A stretch of DNA of 64,000 nucleotides from Prevotella melaninogenica (GTDB lineage Bacteria > Bacteroidota > Bacteroidia > Bacteroidales > Bacteroidaceae). Below are positions 46,216 through 56,021 of this stretch, piece after piece; position 1 is the stretch's first letter, and the number at the start of each line of letters is the position of its first letter. The stretch spans positions 751,501-815,500 of the forward strand of contig NZ_CP072348.1 in the NCBI RefSeq assembly GCF_018127925.1. Reading direction: 5' to 3'. The notes under the pieces are model-generated. The model was given only the letters and a program-made list of their open reading frames with translations, did no database searches and had not been told where the DNA came from. A program made the position numbers and the translations under genes.

Positions 46216-46611
46216 ATGGAAAAGAAACATCTCAACGTTGTCTGCGCTGTTATTCATGATGGTGATAAGATTCTATGTACACAGCGATTGCGCAAAGGTC
46301 CTAATTATATTGCTGAACATTGGGAGTTTCCTGGTGGTAAAGTCAATGAAGGGGAAAATGATCATGAGGCTTTACGTCGTGAAATACTTGAGGAAATGGA
46401 CTGGGACATCTATGTCGGAGCAAAACTTGGGAGCGTTGAATATGACTATCCAGACTTTTCAATCTGCCTTACCGCCTACGACTGTATGGCACATGACAAT
46501 AATTTTAAACTTCTCGAACATATTGACTCCTGTTGGTTGAAACCAGAAGAGTTCTCAAAACTCGATTGGACTGAGACTGATGCGGCACTCATCAAACAGC
46601 TTTGGAAATAA
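46216..46611 (+). CDS. Nudix hydrolase, MutT-like
   Basis: 131 residues. The Nudix box is complete: GGKVNEGENDHEALRREILEEM gives the G-x5-E-x7-R-E-x2-E-E spacing (shown in parts: GGKVNEGEN, REILEEM). MutT-like enzymes hydrolyse oxidised or unusual nucleoside triphosphates. The exact substrate is not readable. Confidence 0.85.
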   Translation: MEKKHLNVVCAVIHDGDKILCTQRLRKGPNYIAEHWEFPGGKVNEGENDHEALRREILEEMDWDIYVGAKLGSVEYDYPDFSICLTAYDCMAHDNNFKLLEHIDSCWLKPEEFSKLDWTETDAALIKQLWK

Positions 46612-46689
46612 AATCAGCCTCCTTCCACTACCTGCCTCTACTTATACTCATTTAGTACGATTTGTTATCGTCAATCAACAAACAGAACA

Positions 46690-48711
46690 ATGAACACAGA
46701 AATACAATCACTTGTTAATCAACTTAATGCTGCATCCGACGCTTATTACAATGGTCGTGATGAACTTATGACTGACTATGAATGGGATGCAGCCTTTGAT
46801 AAGCTAAAAAAGTTAGAAGAAGAAACAGGTATTATACTCCCCGATTCTCCAACACAAAATGTATCTGCCGATAATGTTACTGGCAAAAAGGAAAAACATG
46901 AATTCCCTGCACTCTCCTTGGCAAAGACTAAGAAGGTAGAAGACTTGGCGAAATGGGCAGAGAATAGACCTATATGGCTCTCATGGAAGTTGGATGGATT
47001 GACACTTGTTGTTACATACGATAATGGTAAACTGACTAAGGTTGTCACACGTGGAAACGGTCATATTGGCACCAATATTACTCATCTTTCTACGGCTATT
47101 GATGGTATCTTGCAAACCATTCCCTACAAGGGGCATCTTGTTATCCGTGGTGAAGCTGTCATCAGTTATCCTGATTTTGAACAGTTTAACATAGAGGCAG
47201 AGGAAGAATATGCCAACCCTCGCAACCTCGCATCGGGCTCTCTCACTTTGAAAGATATCAATGAGGTGAAAGCCCGTCACCTGCGCTGGATTCCCTTTAC
47301 ACTCGTTTATACAGAGGAAGAAATAAACTCTTGGGGCGGACGCATGGAATGGCTTGAACACCAAGGGTTCAGAGTTGTCGACAGAGAGCTCATTGAACAG
47401 CCTACCGTTAATAACATAGAAGCAGTCATTCATCATTGGACAGAAAGAGTTACTGGTGTGAGTTCATCACCATTCCCCTACCCTGTTGATGGCTTGGTCA
47501 TCTCATACGACGACACAGCCTATGCTGCAACAGGTTCTGTCACTGGTCATCACGCCACACGTGCAGGCTATGCTTTTAAATGGCAAGACGAGAGTGCTGA
47601 AACAGAATTAGACTATATAGAATGGTCATGTGCTGCTTCAACAATCTCACCAGTAGCTGTTTTTCGCCCTGTAGACTTAGAAGGAACAACCGTTAAACGT
47701 GCATCACTTTGCAACATCTCCGAGTGTGAACGATTAGGGATTGGTGATAAAGGTACGAAGATAGCTGTTATCAAAGCTAATAAGATTATTCCGAAGGTTA
47801 TTAACGTTATTGAAAGCGTTGGTACTTTCCATATTCCTGAGACATGTCCAGTATGCCATTCTGCTACAGAAGTTAGCGAAAGTGAGGTTAGTGGAACACG
47901 CACACTACACTGTACCAATACACATTGTCCAGCTAAACAGCTGAAGAAGTTTGGTAGATTTGTATCAAAAGAAGGTGTAAACATTGACGGACTCTCTGAA
48001 CAAACCGTGCAGAAATTTATTAATCTTGGCTGGGTTCGTGAGTATGCCGACCTTTTCCATCTTACAGAACATACCACAGAGCTGCGTACAATGGAAGGTT
48101 TCGGAAACAAGAGTGTCACTAAAATATTGGCTGCTATTGAAAAAGCACGTAATGTAGAAGCACGTCGTCTGCTCTTTGCTTTAAACATTCCACTTGTTGG
48201 ACAGGATGTTTGTAATCGTCTTTTATCAGCATATCCATTGGAGGAACTTATTAAAACGGCTACAGAAAGTGCTACAGAAGATGTCTTCTCAACCATTGCT
48301 GGTATTGGACCAGAGAAGAGTGCAAGCTTTGTACGCTGGATGAAAGATACTGATAATCAATCAATGCTACAGCATCTATTGGTTGAGCTAAACGTTAGTC
48401 AACCTTCATCAGCTCCAACTGGTGATAGTTGCCAGGGATTAACCTTCGTCGTTACGGGTGATGTTCACCATTATAAGAACCGTAACGAATTGAAAGCATA
48501 CATAGAAAGTCAAGGTGGTAAGGTAACTGGCTCTGTTTCTAAATCAACGAATTATCTTATAAACAACGACGTAGAAAGTACTTCTGGAAAAAATCAGAAA
48601 GCCAAGGAACTTTCCATTCCTATTATCTCTGAAGATGAATTCATAGCTCGATTTGCACAAGTTACAGCACCAGAAACATCTTCACAACCAACAGAAGGAA
48701 GTCTATTCTAA
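46690..48711 (+). CDS. ligA: NAD-dependent DNA ligase, divergent LigA type
   Basis: 673 residues. The adenylation lysine motif is LSWKLDGLTL (Lys about residue 100), followed by TRGNGHIGTNIT (usual form TRGDG..GEDVT) and YANPRNLASGSL. A four-Cys zinc finger (CPVCHS...CTNTHCPA), helix-hairpin-helix segments and a C-terminal BRCT domain (GLTFVVTGDVHHYKNRNELK) complete the LigA layout. The core motifs deviate from the usual Bacteroidetes LigA, so it could be a second copy. It joins nicks using NAD. Confidence 0.85.
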   Translation: MNTEIQSLVNQLNAASDAYYNGRDELMTDYEWDAAFDKLKKLEEETGIILPDSPTQNVSADNVTGKKEKHEFPALSLAKTKKVEDLAKWAENRPIWLSWKLDGLTLVVTYDNGKLTKVVTRGNGHIGTNITHLSTAIDGILQTIPYKGHLVIRGEAVISYPDFEQFNIEAEEEYANPRNLASGSLTLKDINEVKARHLRWIPFTLVYTEEEINSWGGRMEWLEHQGFRVVDRELIEQPTVNNIEAVIHHWTERVTGVSSSPFPYPVDGLVISYDDTAYAATGSVTGHHATRAGYAFKWQDESAETELDYIEWSCAASTISPVAVFRPVDLEGTTVKRASLCNISECERLGIGDKGTKIAVIKANKIIPKVINVIESVGTFHIPETCPVCHSATEVSESEVSGTRTLHCTNTHCPAKQLKKFGRFVSKEGVNIDGLSEQTVQKFINLGWVREYADLFHLTEHTTELRTMEGFGNKSVTKILAAIEKARNVEARRLLFALNIPLVGQDVCNRLLSAYPLEELIKTATESATEDVFSTIAGIGPEKSASFVRWMKDTDNQSMLQHLLVELNVSQPSSAPTGDSCQGLTFVVTGDVHHYKNRNELKAYIESQGGKVTGSVSKSTNYLINNDVESTSGKNQKAKELSIPIISEDEFIARFAQVTAPETSSQPTEGSLF

Positions 48712-48740
48712 GATATAGATTCTATAAACATATAAAGAGA

Positions 48741-48868
48741 GTGTGTCAAAATGCAAAAGACCATTTCTATACTCGGTTTTGAGTAAAGAAATGGTCTTTT
48801 CTTTAACTTTAGAAGAATCCTACTTATAGATTGAAAATGTCAAGTTAATGATTTGAATTCTGACACAC
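48741..48868. mobile_element. MITE-like element (128 bp)
   Basis: 12-bp terminal inverted repeats gtgtgtcaaaat / attctgacacac with one mismatch, and an internal hairpin aaaagaccatt / aatggtctttt. A degenerate inverted copy lies at 50767-50892. It may also terminate ligA. Confidence 0.75.
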
Positions 48869-48907
48869 CCCTATGTAAAGATTAGAAAGTCACGCTCGTT
48901 CGTCCGC

Positions 48908-49375
48908 TTATGGCTCTGCAATCTCTGGTCCCGATTGAGAGTGATTCTTAGCTGGCTTCTTAGTTTCCTTTTCAGGCGCAGTAACACGTTCGTAGCTCAC
49001 GCCAGTAAGTGTAAAATACTTCTTTGAGGGAGTGAGGTGTACCACAGGTTTCGTAATATGAACCTTTGGGTTGAACTCCGCTTTTCCTTTCTCAACCAGT
49101 TTACTCTGGAAAGAAGGTGTAAGTGTCCCGATGTCTCCGAAGTCTACAATGTCTCCGTTCTCAACGTGCTTTTTTGCTATTTCAGCTGCAAGTCTGAGAA
49201 CAGCCTCAACCTCTGCACCTGTGAACGTTGTAGCGTGTGCCACTTCATCACAGAAACTACGATGATCAACTCTCTTTCGTCCTGTAGGATGTGCCTGCAC
49301 AACGATTTTTCCTTTCAAAATTCCAACTGTTCCTTTACGCTCCTTTAGCGTATAGGCAATAGGTCTGTTCGACAT
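48908..49375 (-). CDS. HU/IHF-like DNA-binding protein, third type
   Basis: 155 residues starting MSNRPIAYTLKERKGTVG. It has the larger Bacteroidetes HU-like fold (GRKRVDHRSFCDEVAHAT, GDIVDFGDIGTLTPSF) and a Lys/Pro/Glu tail. It is not a close copy of the other two. It lies between the MITE copies together with the nuclease gene, and a 22-bp-period array lies upstream of its start. Confidence 0.75.
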   Translation of the reverse strand: MSNRPIAYTLKERKGTVGILKGKIVVQAHPTGRKRVDHRSFCDEVAHATTFTGAEVEAVLRLAAEIAKKHVENGDIVDFGDIGTLTPSFQSKLVEKGKAEFNPKVHITKPVVHLTPSKKYFTLTGVSYERVTAPEKETKKPAKNHSQSGPEIAEP

Positions 49376-49514
49376 AGTAATTAGTGTTGCCCCCGATTGT
49401 TAAGCCTTTGGAGGCTGGGGCTTTATCCTCCTCAACTTGTTAGTAGATTAATATCACAAAGGTAAGAAATTTCTTGACTATCTCCAAGAGATGTTCATAC
49501 TTTTTCTTACATTT

Positions 49515-49646
49515 ATCAACCCTTTTTCGCAAAATGGTTCACCTATTTTAGTAAAACCATCTACCTATTACCAGAAAACCGTCTACCTTTTTCGCCAAAA
49601 GGGTCTACCTTTTCTATTAAAAAGGTCTACCTTTTTTGCCGAAAAG
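49515..49646. repeat. 22-bp-period array H (upstream of HU-like gene)
   Basis: Units start at 49515 (weak), 49537, 49559, 49581, 49603 and 49625, with the shared core gtctacc followed by a T-run and aaaa. The gtctacctttt motif is mirrored by aaaaggtagac just downstream. Confidence 0.85.
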
Positions 49647-49802
49647 GTAGACCCTTTTTGAAGAAACAGCCAAACATCTTCTATAGATTTGGATATGGTT
49701 AATTAATAACCCTAATAAGAATATGCGGTATTTGGCTTTCATTTTGTCCAATGATTTTCAATCTCTATTTTCATATCTCTGATAATTTAATGGTCATCAG
49801 CG

Positions 49803-49833
49803 TTGGAAAACAGAAGATTATGTTGTATCTTTG
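49803..49833 (+). promoter_or_regulatory. Promoter of the PD-(D/E)XK-type gene
   Basis: TATCTTTG -7 box (49826-49833) with TTG (49803-49805) exactly 20 nt upstream, 16 nt before the first ATG. Confidence 0.75.
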
Positions 49834-49849
49834 TGGTGAATTCTAAAAA

Positions 49850-50710
49850 ATGTATAATATGTCTATAAATGTTATTGAATCGGTTATACAGACCAATCGT
49901 TCTCGAGAGTTGGTAAGTCAAATTATACCTATTCTCATAAGTTGGGCAAAACTCCGGTTAACTAATAAGACCTATGGAGACTTGCTTTCAGCCTTGGGGT
50001 ATACACGCTTTTCAGGTATTGGAAGGCAACTTGGAAATGTGGAAACTGTTTTACGAGAACTTCGAGAGAGTACTGGAGCCGTAGATATCCCAACTCTAAA
50101 TGCGTTAGTTAAAAATCCAAAGTCAGACCTTCCCGCTGATGGTTTCGAATTTGTGTATCCTAATTATAAAAAGCTATCTGTTCCTGAAAAGAAGATCTTC
50201 ATTGCTGGGATGAATGAAAAAGCATGCGCTTATACAAAATGGGACTGGGTATTGAAAGAGTTGGGATTGAAGGAAGCTATTCTACTTTCAGAGTACCAAC
50301 TAAATACCATAAAGAATGTACAATTTAATTATGGAGGTGAAGGGGTTGAACATAAAAACTTAAGGGAATTCATCTTTGAACATCCAGAAAGTATTAATTC
50401 TAACAATATAGTTTTTAAAGGAACAGAATATATATTGCCATCAGGAGACAGACTTGATGTTTATTTTGAATTTGAAGATAGAAAACATGTGGCTATAGAA
50501 GTTAAGCCAAGTACCTCTCCAGAGTCTGATATTATCCGTGGTATTTTCCAGTGTGTCAAATATCAAGCTGTAATGGAAGCGTTAAAAAGGATAGAGTGCC
50601 AAGACTATGGAATAGAAGTCATTTTACTTGTAGCTAAGAAATTATCTTTTCAAGAAAGAACACTTGCAGAAGATCTCGGGATATCATATATAGAAAACTT
50701 TAAAATGTAA
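49850..50710 (+). CDS. Putative PD-(D/E)XK nuclease of unknown role
   Basis: 286 residues (or 283 from the second ATG at 49859). The N-terminal half is helical (TYGDLLSALGYTRFSGIGRQ, IPTLNALVKNPKSDLP). The C-terminal half has a PD-(D/E)XK-like core: LPSGDRLDVYFEF followed by HVAIEVKPSTS, with Asp, Glu and Lys in the expected order, then IIRGIFQCVKYQAVME. These features suggest a DNA endonuclease, as in restriction or anti-phage proteins, but no partner gene is next to it. Family not recognised with certainty. Confidence 0.6.
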   Translation: MYNMSINVIESVIQTNRSRELVSQIIPILISWAKLRLTNKTYGDLLSALGYTRFSGIGRQLGNVETVLRELRESTGAVDIPTLNALVKNPKSDLPADGFEFVYPNYKKLSVPEKKIFIAGMNEKACAYTKWDWVLKELGLKEAILLSEYQLNTIKNVQFNYGGEGVEHKNLREFIFEHPESINSNNIVFKGTEYILPSGDRLDVYFEFEDRKHVAIEVKPSTSPESDIIRGIFQCVKYQAVMEALKRIECQDYGIEVILLVAKKLSFQERTLAEDLGISYIENFKM

Positions 50711-50766
50711 CATTCGTACAACTATATCAATACTTTGATTAGCAGTATTTCAAGAGTTTGTTTTTA

Positions 50767-50892
50767 TAGTAGGATTCTTCTAAAGGCAAAGAAAAGACCA
50801 TTCCTTTACTCAAAACCGAGTATAGGAATGGTCTTTTTTTGGATTATTTCTAACTGTAAGATTACCAAAATGAGATTTGCATTTTGACACAT
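50767..50892. mobile_element. Degenerate inverted MITE copy
   Basis: Reverse complement of 48741-48868 over its conserved parts (gtgtcaaaatgcaaa; agaccatt...ctatactcggttttgag; agaagaatcctact). It contains an extra stretch of about 40 bp and lacks one terminal repeat. Confidence 0.7.
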
Positions 50893-50917
50893 CTTCTGTT
50901 ATATATAAATAAATCTT

Positions 50918-51667
50918 TTAGAATGTCCACTTAGCTGCAACTGTAGGGATAGCATAGAAGTGGTTATTCTGTCCTTTGTCGTTCCATACGAAATTATTGC
51001 TAATCTCAACCTCAGTACCCAAAGAGAGATTTACATCTTTCATTCCCTTAAGCGTATTGAGATTAAACCAGAACTGAGGCTCAGAGAGAAGTATCATTTT
51101 ACCATTAACATTTGGATCATACCAAAGATCACAGAACCCAGAGAACGTACAAAGACCCTTAGCGAAGGTAGTTCCCCACACCTCTGTCAGCTGAAAACCA
51201 CTGAAAGGATGTGCACCAGTGTGAGCATTCTTAAACTGATACTTATACATTAACTGAAGGCTAAACGTTTTTGAAAAGTCTTTTGAAGCCCAGTTCCATG
51301 CTCCACCAAGAAGAACAGCATGCTGATAACGGTTACCATAATAGCTATCCATTGTTTTACCAGAGCCTAAACCACCATTATACTCAATATGTGCAGCCCA
51401 CTGCTTATTCTTCGTAAGATTAAACTCACGTGAAATCTCCCAATAAGCACCCATTACACCATCGCTCTTGTAATCAATATCAGTAAACATATAGGTAGAA
51501 CCCCAAGTGTCAGGTTTGAACATTTCAACCGTCGTTGTTACTGACGTACGTGAATTAAGGTCCTTGCAAAGACTATGACCCAAGTCATAATGTAGCTGAA
51601 CGTTTTGTGCACTTGCACAACCAAAAGCTGCTATCATACAGATAGCGAGGGAAAAGAATCTTTTCAT
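50918..51667 (-). CDS. DUF5020-like outer-membrane protein
   Basis: 249 residues with a signal peptide (IAAFGCASAQ). It is rich in aromatic beta strands (NVQLHYDLGHS; FSLQLMYKYQFKN; FYAIPTVAAKWTF) and ends in an aromatic-terminated strand, as in Tsx/nucleoside-channel-like DUF5020 proteins. It forms an outer-membrane barrel; the solute is unknown. It is divergent from trmD. Confidence 0.75.
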   Translation of the reverse strand: MKRFFSLAICMIAAFGCASAQNVQLHYDLGHSLCKDLNSRTSVTTTVEMFKPDTWGSTYMFTDIDYKSDGVMGAYWEISREFNLTKNKQWAAHIEYNGGLGSGKTMDSYYGNRYQHAVLLGGAWNWASKDFSKTFSLQLMYKYQFKNAHTGAHPFSGFQLTEVWGTTFAKGLCTFSGFCDLWYDPNVNGKMILLSEPQFWFNLNTLKGMKDVNLSLGTEVEISNNFVWNDKGQNNHFYAIPTVAAKWTF

Positions 51668-51700
51668 AACTGTTCTTAGTTTATATATTAGAATCTACGG

Positions 51701-51708
51701 CAAAGTTA
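51701..51708 (-). promoter_or_regulatory. Promoter of the DUF5020-like gene
   Basis: Minus-strand TAACTTTG -7 box, 33 nt upstream of the ATG at 51667; paired back to back with the trmD promoter. Confidence 0.7.
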
Positions 51709-51750
51709 CAAAAAAATCCTAAACTATCAACGTAATAGCAAAAGATTAGT

Positions 51751-51758
51751 TAACTTTG
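51751..51758 (+). promoter_or_regulatory. Promoter of trmD
   Basis: TAACTTTG -7 box 7 nt before the trmD ATG, implying a very short or absent leader. Confidence 0.65.
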
Positions 51759-51765
51759 TAGCTAT

Positions 51766-52443
51766 ATGAGAATAGATATCATCACCGTATTACCAGAGAT
51801 GCTGGAAGGATTCGTACACGAGAGCATCCTTGCCAGAGCTGAAAAGAAAGGGTTAGCAGAGATTCGTCTGCACAATCTTCGTGACTACACAAAGGATAAA
51901 TGGCGGCGTGTTGACGACTATCCTTTTGGTGGACAAGCTGGTATGGTCATGCAGATTGAGCCTATAGACCGTTGTATCGCTGCTTTGAAGGAAGAGCGGG
52001 AGTACGACGAAGTCATCTTTACATCACCTGATGGCGAACAATTCAATCAGAAGATAGCCAATGACCTCTCGTTGGGAGGTAACTTCATTATTCTTGCAGG
52101 ACATTATAAAGGTGTTGACCAACGTGTACGCGACCATCTCATCACACGTGAAATCTCTGTTGGCGACTTTGTTTTAACAGGTGGCGAACTACCAGCTGCT
52201 ATCATTGCTGATGCTGTTGTACGACTGGTTCCAGGTGTTATCAGTGACGAACAGAGTGCACTCTCAGACTGTTTTATGGATGATATGCTCTCAGCACCTA
52301 TCTACACTCGCCCTCGTAGTTATAATGGTTGGGATGTTCCTGAGATTCTACTCAGTGGAAACGAGGCTAAGATTAGACAATGGGAGTTTGATCAGGCAAT
52401 GGAACGCACTAAACGACTACGCCCTGACCTCTTGAAAGAATAA
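51766..52443 (+). CDS. trmD: tRNA (guanine37-N1)-methyltransferase
   Basis: 225 residues, full length. It has the trefoil-knot SAM motif: [14 protein letters not shown] and [14 protein letters not shown]. TrmD methylates G37 of tRNAs with a G36G37 sequence and prevents frameshifts. A strong hairpin terminator follows. Confidence 0.97.
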   Translation: MRIDIITVLPEMLEGFVHESILARAEKKGLAEIRLHNLRDYTKDKWRRVDDYPFGGQAGMVMQIEPIDRCIAALKEEREYDEVIFTSPDGEQFNQKIANDLSLGGNFIILAGHYKGVDQRVRDHLITREISVGDFVLTGGELPAAIIADAVVRLVPGVISDEQSALSDCFMDDMLSAPIYTRPRSYNGWDVPEILLSGNEAKIRQWEFDQAMERTKRLRPDLLKE

Positions 52444-52508
52444 AACTACTAAACGCTGTAAATTAACTTATAAAACAATAATAACTAAGGCGCAGCTTTG
52501 AAACATAC

Positions 52509-52576
52509 AAAAGAAGTTGCAGTAATAGATAGGTACGCAATCCATACTCCTATCCTTTATTGCAACTTCTTTTTTT
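52509..52576 (+). terminator. Terminator of trmD
   Basis: Stem aaaagaagttgca / tgcaacttctttt (52509-52521 with 52561-52573), extended by agtaat / ttta-type pairing, followed by a T-run. Confidence 0.85.
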
Positions 52577-52649
52577 CGACATACTTCTATTACTTTAAGA
52601 AAAAGCAATTTACCCATTGTTAGGTATTGTAGTATTCATATTTTATATA

Positions 52650-52657
52650 TACTTTTG
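52650..52657 (+). promoter_or_regulatory. Promoter of the siderophore receptor
   Basis: TACTTTTG -7 box 41 nt before the ATG at 52699. No Fur box was recognised. Confidence 0.6.
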
Positions 52658-52698
52658 CACCGCTTATAAATTATTTCAGGATTATTATATTTATCAAT

Positions 52699-55008
52699 AT
52701 GGTTAAAAGATTACACTCTTATCTTTTATTGACAGGCACCTTATTATACTCAGCAGCTCTGCCAATAAATGCACAAGGAAACACTATGGGAAAAGCCCCA
52801 ACTGACAGCCTTACACAAGACACATTATTCTCAACTCCTTATCTGCACGCTCAAACGTTGCAGACGGTTGAAGTAATTGGGCGTAACGAACGTTCCTATA
52901 AGAATACCAACTCTTTCATCGGTACAAAAACAGAGACACCTTTGAAAGACATTCCACAGTCTATCGGCTACGTAACAAAGGAGTTAGTGCGCGACCAAGG
53001 AGCAACTACTGTTAATGAAGTTGTAAAGAATATCAGCGGTGTGAATCAATACACCTTCTACAATGACTTTTCTATTCGTGGTTTCCGCACTACTGGTAAC
53101 CGCAATTCAGGAAACCTTGTCAATGGTATGCGCGCACAAACAAGTCTTTGGAAACAGCAGTCACTGGCAAATATCGAGCGTGTTGAAGTTATCAAAGGTC
53201 CTGCTTCTGCCCTTTTTGGCAATGCTGCACCGGGTGGTGTCATTAATCGTGTAACAAAGAAGCCACTGCCTTATCAACGCAATACGGTATCAACAACCGT
53301 TGGTAGCTTCAACACACTGAACACCTACGGAGATTTTACTGGACCATTAGACAAGAAGAACACCCTTCTATATCGTCTTAATATCGGTTACGAACATACA
53401 GATTCCTATCGTGACCTACAAGAAAATACAAACTATATAGTTGCACCATCTTTCTCGTTCCTCCCAACACAAAGGACACGCTTTAACGTCGACATCGTTT
53501 ATCAGCGCACCGATGGCAAGGTTGACCGTGGTCAGCCTATCTTTGGAGATGGTGACCTCAATTCAGTACCAATTAGTCGTTCGCTCTCTGCAACAAATGA
53601 CTATCTAAAGGAGAACCTCGTGAATATTACGCTTGGTGTAACCCATAAGTTCACGGATAACCTCTCTTTCAATGCTACCTATCTGAACTCTTCCTATGAT
53701 GAAGACCTTCGTGAGCATAATCAGGCAAATGCTTATGTGAAACTGGCTGACGGTTCTCAAAGTCCATCTCGCATCCTTATGCAGTGCCTTATACGTCAGC
53801 GTCATTTTAGAAATAACAGCTTTAACACCTATCTCAATTATAACGTAAGCACAGGAGCTGTCAATCATCGCCTCCTCCTTGGCTATGATTATTTCCAAAT
53901 GGCACAGCAAGCTGGCTCGTCAGCAATGACTGCAGGAGGCTATCTGCTAAAAGACGGTACGACAACAACAGCTTTCAAGCCTGCCAACATTGCGAAATAC
54001 GTACTTGACAAGGATGGTAATCCACAAACAAATGTGCCTTATTATGACTTGACAAGTAATAATAACAACATTGAGCGTGACTACTCTAAGTATGTCTTTG
54101 TTGCAACTGCACTCTCTCCTTACCTACAGTATTCTCATGGCATCTATCTTCAAGAACAGATGGAAGTAGGACCAGTAAAACTTCTCTTGGGTATTCGTCA
54201 GGAGATATTCACTGATGTACTAAATTATAAGACCAATAAGGAGACCCGCACCACACAGCATGCTTTCATTCCACGTCTTGGTGCTGTCGTTGCTATCAAC
54301 AAGAATCTGAATGTGTATGGTACATGGGTAAAAGGCTTTGAGCCACAGAGTGCATCCGTACAGGGTAACCCTAACACAGGTGGACCATTTGATCCAGAAT
54401 ACAGCCAGTTGTTGGAGGCGGGCTTGAAAGGCGAATGGTTTGACAAACGACTCAGTACTACCCTTTCTTTCTTCCATCTTCAGAAACGCAATACACTCTA
54501 TAATGCCAACGATGCAAATAATCCAGAGTTGCTGGAACAAGTGGGAGAAGAAACTTCAAAGGGTATTGAATTAGACGTAGCAGGTTTCATTCTTCCTAAT
54601 TGGAGTATCGTTGCTAACTATGCCTACACCCATGCTGCTATCACAAAGACAGCAACCAACTCAGAGAAAGACTATGGTATGCAACGCCCAAACACACCAC
54701 GTAACTCATTCAACATTTGGTCGAAATATATCATTCAGACAGGTGCGCTACGCAACTTTGGTTTTGGTCTGGGTTTCAATGCTGTAACAAAGCGTTACGG
54801 ACAGGTTGGAAGACGTGAGAATACCATTGTCTATCCTGGCTATGGACTCCTCAATGCAGCACTGTATTATCGACTTCGTAACTTGCAGGTACAGCTAAAT
54901 CTCGACAACGCAATGAACAAAGTTTATTGGGTGGGAGGTTACGACAAACTCCGTTCCTTCCCAGGTGCTCCACGCAGCATAAAAGCTACAGTGACTTACA
55001 AGTTCTAA
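52699..55008 (+). CDS. TonB-dependent siderophore receptor
   Basis: 769 residues with a signal peptide (LPINAQG). It has an N-terminal plug (TVEVIGRNERSYKNTNSF, DIPQSIGYVTKELVRDQGA, IERVEVIKGPASALFGNAAPGG) and a beta barrel ending FPGAPRSIKATVTYKF, the layout of FhuA/FpvA-type siderophore receptors. It imports ferric siderophores across the outer membrane using TonB energy. No plasmid or biosynthesis genes lie nearby. The terminal hairpin at 55033-55085 follows. Confidence 0.88.
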   Translation: MVKRLHSYLLLTGTLLYSAALPINAQGNTMGKAPTDSLTQDTLFSTPYLHAQTLQTVEVIGRNERSYKNTNSFIGTKTETPLKDIPQSIGYVTKELVRDQGATTVNEVVKNISGVNQYTFYNDFSIRGFRTTGNRNSGNLVNGMRAQTSLWKQQSLANIERVEVIKGPASALFGNAAPGGVINRVTKKPLPYQRNTVSTTVGSFNTLNTYGDFTGPLDKKNTLLYRLNIGYEHTDSYRDLQENTNYIVAPSFSFLPTQRTRFNVDIVYQRTDGKVDRGQPIFGDGDLNSVPISRSLSATNDYLKENLVNITLGVTHKFTDNLSFNATYLNSSYDEDLREHNQANAYVKLADGSQSPSRILMQCLIRQRHFRNNSFNTYLNYNVSTGAVNHRLLLGYDYFQMAQQAGSSAMTAGGYLLKDGTTTTAFKPANIAKYVLDKDGNPQTNVPYYDLTSNNNNIERDYSKYVFVATALSPYLQYSHGIYLQEQMEVGPVKLLLGIRQEIFTDVLNYKTNKETRTTQHAFIPRLGAVVAINKNLNVYGTWVKGFEPQSASVQGNPNTGGPFDPEYSQLLEAGLKGEWFDKRLSTTLSFFHLQKRNTLYNANDANNPELLEQVGEETSKGIELDVAGFILPNWSIVANYAYTHAAITKTATNSEKDYGMQRPNTPRNSFNIWSKYIIQTGALRNFGFGLGFNAVTKRYGQVGRRENTIVYPGYGLLNAALYYRLRNLQVQLNLDNAMNKVYWVGGYDKLRSFPGAPRSIKATVTYKF

Positions 55009-55032
55009 AGAGCTAAAAAGCAGCCTAAATAA

Positions 55033-55085
55033 AAAGCCTTCATCCATCTACAGAGCTATAGCTTTTGTAAAAGGATGAAGGCTTT
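55033..55085 (+). terminator. Terminator of the siderophore receptor
   Basis: Perfect 13-bp stem (55033-55045 with 55073-55085) with a 27-nt loop, 24 nt after the stop. The stretch to 55364 holds no supported gene. Confidence 0.85.
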
Positions 55086-55364
55086 CTCTATAAGTAACAA
55101 CGCACTATAAACCATGTATGCATCTTTACATCCCACTACTTTGACAATATTACAAGAGAACAACTAAAACATTTTCATTAATAAAACGGCTAAACCCCAC
55201 TTAACTTAGAAGCCATTTATTACACATTACCATCTTAGATCTTTATATTCAAGTTGCTGTCATTTTAACATTTAAAGAGAACTCACTGTATAACAACCTA
55301 TTACCTCTCCACAAAGAATGACAGCAGTGACAGGAAAATTGATTTAAAGAATTGCCTATCGGAT

Positions 55365-55799
55365 TTAAGAAGAAATAGGTAAACCTCCAAAAAATACAAA
55401 ACAAAGTAGCTGAAGGACATTGAAACAATGACAGCCAAGAAAGACTTTATTCGTATAATCACGATGTCGAATAGCTTGAACCAGCGAGCAAATATAAATA
55501 ATAATAAGAGGTATTGAAATAAACCAACTTCCAACAACAAATATCATTAACCAAAAGCAACACTCACCTGCATCATCACCTGCAAACGAAGCAAGTAACA
55601 TTAAGAACAAAAAGGCAGTAACCAAAGCAAACGACACCACACGTAGAGATATCCAAAAAAAGGAGCGCCAGTTCTTTTTGTAAAGTGTATCTATTCTTAC
55701 CGTTTCCCCACGCTTCGCTCCATTATTCCAATGACTCACTAATAGTGATACACCAAGAGCAAGAATACAAATTAGTATAATGATAGTAAATGTAAACAT
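55365..55799 (-). CDS. Small four-helix membrane protein
   Basis: 144 residues with about four hydrophobic segments (FTIIILICILALGVSLLVS, LVTAFLFLMLLASFAG, FWLMIFVVGSWFISIPLI, NVLQLLCFVFFGGL). No domain recognised and no functional partners nearby. Probable inner-membrane protein of unknown role. Confidence 0.6.
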   Translation of the reverse strand: MFTFTIIILICILALGVSLLVSHWNNGAKRGETVRIDTLYKKNWRSFFWISLRVVSFALVTAFLFLMLLASFAGDDAGECCFWLMIFVVGSWFISIPLIIIYICSLVQAIRHRDYTNKVFLGCHCFNVLQLLCFVFFGGLPISS

Positions 55800-55945
55800 A
55801 ATTAATTTATTGTGGCAAAAACCTACGTATAAATATCATGAAAGATCTCTTGCAGAGATATCCTTTTATTCTCACATATACAAGTGAAGCATCTATAAAC
55901 AAATGACTTCAACAACTTACAAAGCAGCTTTATAAAATATGTGTT

Positions 55946-56011
55946 GCTACTCAACACATGTCGTGCTGGTAGTAAGCACCAATGGTGTTGAGTGCTAAAC
56001 ACCTTGCAGTA
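55946..56011. repeat. 22-bp-period array I
   Basis: Units start at 55946, 55968 and 55990, with the core agcaccaatggtgtt shared with arrays D, E and F. Confidence 0.75.
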
Positions 56012-56021
56012 TATTACCAAA

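Noticed and set aside
55301-55540. Hydrophobic 79-codon ORF overlapping the four-helix protein in another frame
   Set aside because: Hydrophobicity is a by-product of the overlapping frame; the 144-residue ORF is longer and has complete helices.
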